A stretch of 64,000 bases of DNA from positions 124,001-188,000 of the forward strand of contig NZ_RKIC01000012.1 of the NCBI RefSeq assembly GCF_003755185.1. Reading direction: 5' to 3'. Below are positions 58,532 through 64,000 of the stretch, piece after piece. The notes beneath the pieces are model-generated. The model was given only the letters and a program-made list of their open reading frames with translations, was not told where the DNA came from and made no database searches. The DNA comes from Frigoribacterium sp. PhB24 (GTDB lineage: Bacteria > Actinomycetota > Actinomycetes > Actinomycetales > Microbacteriaceae). The translations under genes were made by a program, and so were the position numbers. The stretch's first letter is position 1, and each line of letters starts with the position of its first letter.

Positions 58532-60579
58532 AGTCCACCCTGCCCAAGCTCGCCGTCCCGGTCGGCATCGTCGGCATCGTGCTGCTGCTCGTCGTACCGG
58601 TGCCCGCGCCGCTGCTCGACGTGCTGATCATCCTCAACATCCTGTTGGCCCTGGTGATCCTGCTGACGACGCTGTTCGTCAAGAAGCCCCTCGACTTCTC
58701 GGTGTTCCCGTCGCTGCTGCTCGTCGCCACGCTGTTCCGCCTCGGGCTCAACGTGGCGTCGACGCGCCTCGTGCTCGGCGACGGTTACGCGGGCGACGTC
58801 ATCGCGGCCTTCGGGCACGTGGCGGTGAGCGGCTCGATCATCATCGGTTCGGTGATCTTCCTGATCCTCGTGGTGATCCAGTTCGTGGTCGTCACGAAGG
58901 GTGCCGAGCGCGTCGCCGAGGTGGGCGCACGGTTCACCCTCGACGCCATGCCCGGCAAGCAGATGGCGATCGACGCCGACCTCAACGCGGGCCTGATCAC
59001 CGACGAGGTCGCCAAGCAGCGTCGCGCCGACGTCAGCGCCGAGGCCGACTTCTACGGTGCCATGGACGGTGCGTCGAAGTTCGTCAAGGGCGACGCGATC
59101 GCCGGCATCATCATCATCATCATCAACCTGGTCGGCGGCATCGCCATCGGGGCCCTGCAGAACGGCATGGCCATCGGCGACGCCCTCTCGCACTACGGGC
59201 TGCTGACGATCGGCGACGGCCTGACCACGCAGATCCCCGCACTGCTGATGGCCGTCTCGACCGGCATGATCGTCACCCGCTCGGGCGCCGACACCGAGAT
59301 GGGCGCGCAGGCCGCGTCGCAGCTCGGGCAGTCGCGCATCGCGCTCGCCGTGGCCGGAACCGCCGCCATCGGCATGGGCTTCATCCCCGGCATGCCCATC
59401 GTGGCGTTCCTGCTGATCGGCGGGGCGCTGCTGATCGTCGCCTACCGGCTCGGCGTGGCCGCCAAGGCCGAGGAGGCGCGCGCGGCCCTCGCGGAGCAGC
59501 AGGCGGCGGTCGTCGCCCCCACCGACACGACCGACGACCTGCTCGAGCAGATGCGGGTGCACGCGCTCGAGATCCTGCTCGCGCCCGACCTCGTCGACAT
59601 GGTCGGGGGAGCGTCGGACGACCTGCTCGGCCGGGTCAAGGCGCTGCGCCGCAAGATCGCCGTCGACCTCGGCATCGTCGTGCCGCCCGTCCGCACCCGC
59701 GACAGCGTCGACCTGCCCCCGGCCACCTACTCGATCCGCATCGCGGGCGTCGAGGCCGGTCGCGGTCAGGCCCCGGCCCGTTCGGTGCTCGCCCTCGGCG
59801 ACGCGCTCGACGGTCTGCCCGGCACCGCCACGGTCGAGCCGGTCTTCGGCCTCGCCGGCAAGTGGGTGCCCGCCGAGATGCGGCACAGCGCCGAGATGAC
59901 CGGCGCCACCGTGATCGACCGCGTCTCGGTGCTGGTGACGCACCTCTCGTCGATCATCGCCGACAACGCCGCCCGCCTGCTCACCCGCGAGGACGTCCGC
60001 GTGCTGACCGAGGGCGTCAAGCAGGTCAACGCGCCGGCCGTCGACGACCTCGTGCCCAGCATGCTGTCGCTCGCCGAGCTGCAGCGCGTCCTGCAGGGCC
60101 TGCTCTCCGAGCGCATCCCGATCAACGACCTCGCGCGGATCTGCGAGGGGCTGACGCTGCGGGCGAAGGTGTCCACCGACCCGGAGGGACTCGTCGAGGC
60201 GGCCCGCGCCTCCTTGGGGCCCGCGCTCACGGCGCAGTACCTCGACGGCCGGGTGCTGCGGGTCATCATGATCGACCCGACCCTCGAGCAGTCGATGCTC
60301 GAGGGGCTGCGGCCGAGCGACCAGGGCACGCAGATCCTGCTCGACGGGCACCGGGTCGAGCAGGTGCTCGGGTCGTTGCGCGAGGCCGTGCAGTCGGTCG
60401 AGGCGCAGGGGCTCAGCGCGGTGCTGGTCTGCGCCCCCGCGTTGCGACCGGCCATCCACCGGCTGGTGTCGGCGCAGCAGAACGGCCTGCCGGTGCTGTC
60501 GTACCAGGAGGCCACCGCCGCCGGGTCGACCATCGAGACCGTCGGCGTCGTGCGCGCCGCCGACTCGATCGTGGCCTGA
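58528..60579 (+). CDS. flhA: Flagellar export-gate protein FlhA
   Basis: A 683-residue membrane protein with eight N-terminal segments and a large cytoplasmic domain. The FHIPEP-family signature is VATLFRLGLNVASTRLVLGDGYAGDVI (about 70-96). The C-terminal half includes the PALRPAIHRLV region. It forms the nonameric export ring. ATG overlaps flhB. Confidence 0.96.
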   Translation: MKSTLPKLAVPVGIVGIVLLLVVPVPAPLLDVLIILNILLALVILLTTLFVKKPLDFSVFPSLLLVATLFRLGLNVASTRLVLGDGYAGDVIAAFGHVAVSGSIIIGSVIFLILVVIQFVVVTKGAERVAEVGARFTLDAMPGKQMAIDADLNAGLITDEVAKQRRADVSAEADFYGAMDGASKFVKGDAIAGIIIIIINLVGGIAIGALQNGMAIGDALSHYGLLTIGDGLTTQIPALLMAVSTGMIVTRSGADTEMGAQAASQLGQSRIALAVAGTAAIGMGFIPGMPIVAFLLIGGALLIVAYRLGVAAKAEEARAALAEQQAAVVAPTDTTDDLLEQMRVHALEILLAPDLVDMVGGASDDLLGRVKALRRKIAVDLGIVVPPVRTRDSVDLPPATYSIRIAGVEAGRGQAPARSVLALGDALDGLPGTATVEPVFGLAGKWVPAEMRHSAEMTGATVIDRVSVLVTHLSSIIADNAARLLTREDVRVLTEGVKQVNAPAVDDLVPSMLSLAELQRVLQGLLSERIPINDLARICEGLTLRAKVSTDPEGLVEAARASLGPALTAQYLDGRVLRVIMIDPTLEQSMLEGLRPSDQGTQILLDGHRVEQVLGSLREAVQSVEAQGLSAVLVCAPALRPAIHRLVSAQQNGLPVLSYQEATAAGSTIETVGVVRAADSIVA

Positions 60580-60580
60580 C

Positions 60581-61783
60581 ATGGCGACCACGATCGTCAT
60601 GACCGGCGAGTCGCTCGACGGGCTGCGCCGCGAGGTGCGGGCGACCCACGGCGCCTCGGCGCGCATCGTCGCGGCCCAGAGGGTGACCGTCGGGGGAGTC
60701 GCCGGCTTCTTCGCCCGCAAGCACTACGAGGTCACGGTCGAGGTGCCCGAAGCGGGCGTCGACCTGCCCGTCGCACGCGTGAGCATCACGACGCCGGTGC
60801 CCGCGGAACGCGCGGGGATCGCGGCCTTGCTGGCGTCGGCGGACGAGGCCGAGGACGCGCTGCAGGCGGGAGCTCCGGCGCCCCGGGCCGCCTGGTCGGC
60901 GTCGATGGCCCCGGGTGCCGTGGCCTCGTCGAGCGCCCCGGTGCGGGACGGGTTCGACGACGTGCTGACCGGCTCGGCCACGCCCGCGAGCCCGCGCCGG
61001 GCCGCCCGGGCCGCGGCGGCCGCCGCGTCGACCGCGGGCGGGGCCTCGGCCACGACGTCGACGGCAGGAGGCGCGGTGCCGGTCCCGGCCGCCGCCGACG
61101 TCTCGACGCGCACCGACGCCTTCGCATCGATCATGGACGACCTCACCTTCAACGGGATCGCGCCCGCCGCCGGTGCCGCCGGCCTCGGGGCCGGAGCCGC
61201 GGGCGCGGGCGCGGGCCCCACGGCCCTCGCCGACGGTGACGCCGCCGACCCCGACGCGCCGCGCGGGGCCGCTCCCCGTCGCACGGCCGCCTCGCTCGCG
61301 GCCGCCGCCGACGCCCTCGCCGCGCAGGCCCGGGCCGTGGCCTCCCCGGGTGTGCCGCCCGCGCCCGACGTGTCGCGCGGGGCAGGCGACCTCGTCGTGG
61401 TGGTCGGTCGCCCCGGCGACGCCTTCCGCGTGGCAGCCCAGATGGCGTCGACGTTCGGGCTGCGCTCGGTCGACGTGTCCGATCGCCGCAGCGGCATCCT
61501 GGCCCGGGCCACCGGCGTGCACGAGAACTCCGCCGTGGTGACCGCCCTGGCCTGGGACGCCGCGGCGCCCGCCGCTCTCGAGGCGATCGCCGCCGACCAG
61601 GTCTGGGTCGCGGTCGACGTCGGTCGCAAGCACGACGACACCGCCCGCTGGGTCGAGTCCGTCCGGGCGGTGACGCCCGTGGCCGCGGCCGCGGTGGTCG
61701 GCGAGGACGACACGGCGACCCCGGGCACGGTGCATCTGCTCGGCGTGCCGGTGGGCTGGCGCGAAGGTGGCGCGACCCGCTGA
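60581..61783 (+). CDS. FlhF-like protein with a degenerate GTPase site
   Basis: A 400-residue protein. The N-terminus (IVMTGESLDGLRREVRATHGASARIVAAQRVTVGGVAGFFARKHYEVTVEV) matches the FlhF B-domain pattern (REALRRVRxxLGxDAxIL...GG). The C-terminal third (about 268-395) has the order of an SRP-GTPase: DLVVVVGRPGDAFRVAAQMASTFGLRSV where GPTGVGKTTT is expected, and VWVAVDVGRKHDDTARWV near the G3/G4 region. The P-loop Gly-Lys-Thr is absent. Place between flhA and csrA fits flhF. Probably non-hydrolysing. Confidence 0.7.
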   Translation: MATTIVMTGESLDGLRREVRATHGASARIVAAQRVTVGGVAGFFARKHYEVTVEVPEAGVDLPVARVSITTPVPAERAGIAALLASADEAEDALQAGAPAPRAAWSASMAPGAVASSSAPVRDGFDDVLTGSATPASPRRAARAAAAAASTAGGASATTSTAGGAVPVPAAADVSTRTDAFASIMDDLTFNGIAPAAGAAGLGAGAAGAGAGPTALADGDAADPDAPRGAAPRRTAASLAAAADALAAQARAVASPGVPPAPDVSRGAGDLVVVVGRPGDAFRVAAQMASTFGLRSVDVSDRRSGILARATGVHENSAVVTALAWDAAAPAALEAIAADQVWVAVDVGRKHDDTARWVESVRAVTPVAAAAVVGEDDTATPGTVHLLGVPVGWREGGATR

Positions 61784-61829
61784 GCCGCGCCTCCTGCCTG
61801 TCGTCGTGACCGGACCGCCCCACGCTCAG

Positions 61830-61835
61830 TAAGCT
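61830..61835 (+). promoter_or_regulatory. -10 box TAAGCT of csrA
   Basis: TAAGCT, 6 bases, then ATG at 61842. So csrA can be made from its own, leaderless, non-flagellar promoter. Confidence 0.5.
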
Positions 61836-61841
61836 GGCCCG

Positions 61842-62090
61842 ATGCTGGTGCTGACACGCAAGGTCGGAGAACGCATCGTGATCGGCGACGACATCGTCAT
61901 CACGGTGCTCGACTCCCGTGGCGACGGCGTGCGCATCGGCATCGACGCTCCGCGGGGGGTCAAGATCCAGCGCGAAGAGGTCATCAAGGCCGTCACCGAG
62001 GCGAACGTCGAGGCGGCGAAGGCACCCGACGACGCCGAGGCACGCCTGCGCGCCGCCCTCGGTGCCCCCGCTCCCCGCGCCGACCAGTAG
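61842..62090 (+). CDS. csrA: Translational regulator CsrA
   Basis: An 82-residue RNA-binding dimer: MLVLTRKVGERIVIGDDIVITVLDSRGDGVRIGIDAPRGVKIQREEV is the complete CsrA core, with the RNA-contact Arg/Lys of strand 1 (TRKVGE) and strand 5 region (IQREEV). A short Ala-rich tail follows. CsrA binds GGA in stem-loops near start codons. Candidate targets are the leaders of flgB, fliH, flbD and fliC. FliW (15684) should be its antagonist. It has its own promoter 6 bases upstream. Confidence 0.95.
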   Translation: MLVLTRKVGERIVIGDDIVITVLDSRGDGVRIGIDAPRGVKIQREEVIKAVTEANVEAAKAPDDAEARLRAALGAPAPRADQ

Positions 62091-62157
62091 CCCCGCACTC
62101 GTCGCTCGGCCCCACCGCGGTCGGGCTGCCGCGCCGCGCCGCCGCGCCGCGCCGCGG

Positions 62158-62197
62158 CGCCACGAAATGGACACTTCGCCACGTTTTGTCGTGGCGT
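62158..62197. terminator. Hairpin between csrA and the leftward gene
   Basis: CGCCACGA and TCGTGGCG (near 62158 and 62189) and the inner CGCCACG with CGTGGCG around TTTTGT can pair. It lies between convergent genes. A low-complexity stretch of GCC/GCG units precedes it. Confidence 0.45.
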
Positions 62198-62291
62198 CGT
62201 GCCCATGACGTGGCGGGATGCGGCGAACAGGATGTGGCGTGCGGCGGTCGCCCCGCGGTCCCGCCCCGCGGTCCCGCCCGACGCGTCCCGG

Positions 62292-63149
62292 TCAGCGCGC
62301 GCCGAACACGCTCCGCGACGGTTCGGGCGAGGGCACGGCCGTGGCGTCGGTGACCACGGGCGCCCCCGCGACGAAGTCGCGCAGCTCGCGGCCGTGGACG
62401 ACCTTGGCCGGCAGCGGGTCCGACGAGTAGAGCCGCGGCATGCGATCGGTCGGCAGCGGCGACGGCGAGCCGATCAGCACGACGTTGCCGAAGCGCCGGC
62501 CCTTGAGCGTGGCGGGGTCGGCGACCGCCACCACGTGCTCGAAGACGGTGGCGAGCGTCGACGCCTGCCCCCGGGCGAAGGCCAACCCCGCACCGTCGGC
62601 CGAGTTGACGATCAGCATGCCGCTCGGCGACAGGAACTCGGCCGCCGCCGTGTAGAACTCGAGCGAGGTCACGTGCGCGGGGATCTGCGAGCCGCCGAAG
62701 ACGTCGACGATCAGCAGGTCGACCGTGCCGCGCAGCCCGGCGGGCAACTTCACCATGACCTCGCGGGCATCGCCGTAGCGCACCCGGATCGAGGCCCCGC
62801 GCGGCAGCGGCAACGTCTCGCGGACCAGGGCCACGAGGTCGGATTCGAGCTCGATCACCTGCTGGCGCGAGCCCGGCCTGGTGGCCTCGACGTAGCGGGG
62901 CAGGGTGAGGGCGCCGGCGCCGAGGTGAAGGGCCGTGACCGGGCCCTCGGGCAGCAGGTCGACGGCGTGCCCGATGCGCCGGACGTACTCGAACGCCAGG
63001 TGCGTCGGATCGTCGAGGTCGACGTGCGATTGCGGTGTGCCGTCGACGACGAGCGTGTACGAACCGGGGCGGTGCCGGTCCTCGTCCACGCGGGCGAGGC
63101 CCGCCCCGATCGAGATCTCGACGGGCGGTTCGTCGTGCTGTGCGGCCAT
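62292..63149 (-). CDS. Spermidine-synthase-like methyltransferase-fold protein
   Basis: A 285-residue protein with the spermidine synthase fold: ALHLGAGALTLPRYVEATRPGSRQQVIELESDLVALVRETL (SAM-type nucleotide site), RVRYGDAREVM, and DLLIVDVFGGSQIPAHVTSLEFYTAAAEFLSPSGMLIVNSAD. The catalytic Asp of true aminopropyltransferases (in DxxD..G) is changed in this region, as in the widespread actinobacterial fused/spermidine-synthase-like group. Substrate unknown. ATG 63149 has GGAGG upstream. Confidence 0.78.
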   Translation of the reverse strand: MAAQHDEPPVEISIGAGLARVDEDRHRPGSYTLVVDGTPQSHVDLDDPTHLAFEYVRRIGHAVDLLPEGPVTALHLGAGALTLPRYVEATRPGSRQQVIELESDLVALVRETLPLPRGASIRVRYGDAREVMVKLPAGLRGTVDLLIVDVFGGSQIPAHVTSLEFYTAAAEFLSPSGMLIVNSADGAGLAFARGQASTLATVFEHVVAVADPATLKGRRFGNVVLIGSPSPLPTDRMPRLYSSDPLPAKVVHGRELRDFVAGAPVVTDATAVPSPEPSRSVFGAR

Positions 63150-63469
63150 GCCTCCAGCCTCCCATCCCGGGGACGAGGAGGCGCGCGCGGCCCCCCATCC
63201 CGTGGAATGCCTGTGCATGCGCCCGGGTTATACCGAAGCTCGAGCGAAAGGTCAACGACAGGGCTTGCCAGGCGTGTCCGGGGCGACCTAGTATGGACCT
63301 TTGCGCTCCCCGTGCGTCCTGTCGTCATATTGCGGTCGACAACGTCTCGAGACACCCACCCCCGAATATGACGGCGGGGTGGATGGTGTCCGCCGGGTAG
63401 GGCCGTTCACTCACTCACCACATACTGTCCGACAGTGATGACCCGACGGGGTCCACGGAGGTTACTTCC
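63150..63469. other. Control region of rpoB
   Basis: About 320 bases with no gene. It contains the promoter at 63265-63294 (separate entry), giving rpoB a leader of about 170 bases. A dispersed word (63177) lies at the left end. Confidence 0.6.
63265..63294 (+). promoter_or_regulatory. Housekeeping promoter of rpoB
   Basis: TTGCCA (63265-63270), 18 bases, TAGTAT (63289-63294): a good match to the main sigma factor. Confidence 0.6.
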
Positions 63470-64000
63470 TTGGCTGCTGCGAACAACGCATCCACCAACT
63501 CACCCAAGAACGGTCGCAACGCATCGCGGCTCTCGTTCGCCAAGATCACCGACACGCTGACGGTCCCCGACCTGCTGGCGCTGCAGACCGAGAGCTTCGA
63601 CTGGCTCGTCGGCAACGACATCTGGAAGGACCGCCTCGCCGAGGCGACCGAGCAGGGTCGCACCGACCTGGCCCTCCACTCGGGCCTGGAAGAGATCTTC
63701 GAAGAGATCTCGCCGATCGAAGACCTCGGCGAGACCATGCAGCTCTCGTTCACGGCTCCCGAGCTCGAAGAGCCCAAGTACACGATCGACGAGTGCAAAG
63801 AGCGTGGCAAGACCTACGCCGCGCCGCTCTACGTGAACGCCGAGTTCATGAACCACCTGACCGGTGAGATCAAGACCCAGACGGTCTTCATGGGCGACTT
63901 CCCGCTCATGACCGAGCGGGGCACGTTCATCATCAACGGCACCGAGCGTGTCGTCGTCTCGCAGCTCGTCCGCAGCCCGGGCGTCTACTTCGAGCGCGCC
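63470..64000 (+). CDS. rpoB: DNA-directed RNA polymerase beta subunit, N-terminal part, cut by window edge
   Basis: The first 177 residues of Rpo[30 protein letters not shown], then [83 protein letters not shown], the most conserved bacterial N-terminal text. The start is TTG at 63470 ([11 protein letters not shown]), with GGAGG 9 bases upstream; no ATG or GTG serves. It runs out of the window. Confidence 0.97.
   Translation, partial: MAAANNASTNSPKNGRNASRLSFAKITDTLTVPDLLALQTESFDWLVGNDIWKDRLAEATEQGRTDLALHSGLEEIFEEISPIEDLGETMQLSFTAPELEEPKYTIDECKERGKTYAAPLYVNAEFMNHLTGEIKTQTVFMGDFPLMTERGTFIINGTERVVVSQLVRSPGVYFERA

Overview
The window is GC-rich DNA (roughly 70 to 72 percent by eye) from an actinobacterium. 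The start of rpoB at the right edge, CsrA with FliW, monoderm flagellar genes without P- or L-ring genes, and many actinobacterial DUF families (DUF4333, DUF4916, DUF1684, CGNR zinc finger, DUF427) fit a motile member of the Microbacteriaceae. I cannot name the genus from sequence alone.

Layout. 1-15.6 kb holds housekeeping and accessory genes in both orientations: a prolyl iminopeptidase fragment, DUF1810, a tandem GNAT protein, SIMPL, an esterase, a NUDIX-like protein, an AbiEi/DUF559-type protein, a DEAD-box RNA helicase, a nucleoside deaminase, a ComB-like phosphatase, a SprT-like protein, a TPR protein and a sugar-dehydrogenase lipoprotein. 15.7-23.9 kb is flagellar block 1: fliW-flgL-flgK-flgN leftward, and fliA, fliC-fliD-fliS and a FliT-like gene rightward. 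23.9-29.3 kb is a citrate-type transporter, its two-component system and two small membrane or lipoprotein genes. 29.5-40.4 kb is flagellar block 2: flgBC-fliEFG, then fliHIJ, an NlpC/P60 hydrolase, fliK and flgDE. 40.5-50.4 kb is an accessory island: a retron-like reverse transcriptase, two small membrane proteins, and a type I restriction-modification system (hsdM, hsdS, hsdR) with a HicAB toxin-antitoxin pair between hsdS and hsdR. 50.5-62.1 kb is flagellar block 3: flbD-motAB, then fliM-N-O-P-Q-R, flhB, flhA, a FlhF-like gene and csrA. A spermidine-synthase-like gene and rpoB close the window.

Regulation of the flagellum is unusually readable. Six sites match one strict pattern, CTAACG, then exactly 14 bases, then GCCGATAG, the type expected for a FliA/sigma-28 factor. 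They precede flgN, fliC, flgB, fliH, flbD and fliM, so almost every structural gene here seems to share one promoter class. Immediately after five of them lies a GTG codon. The flgB, fliH, flbD and fliC leaders also carry short stem-loops presenting ACGGA in the loop, the architecture bound by CsrA. With csrA and fliW in the same locus, this suggests a sigma-28 plus CsrA/FliW circuit acting on basal-body, export, motor and filament operons.

The most striking genome-scale signal is a 9-base word, GGAGGCGCG (or CGCGCCTCC), which I count about 57 times, in coding and non-coding DNA, in both orientations, sometimes as inverted pairs that form hairpins. It is almost absent from the restriction-modification segment. 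Several long intergenic palindromes also recur as small families. These repeats, the CsrA-like leaders and the retron-like locus are the parts most worth a second look.
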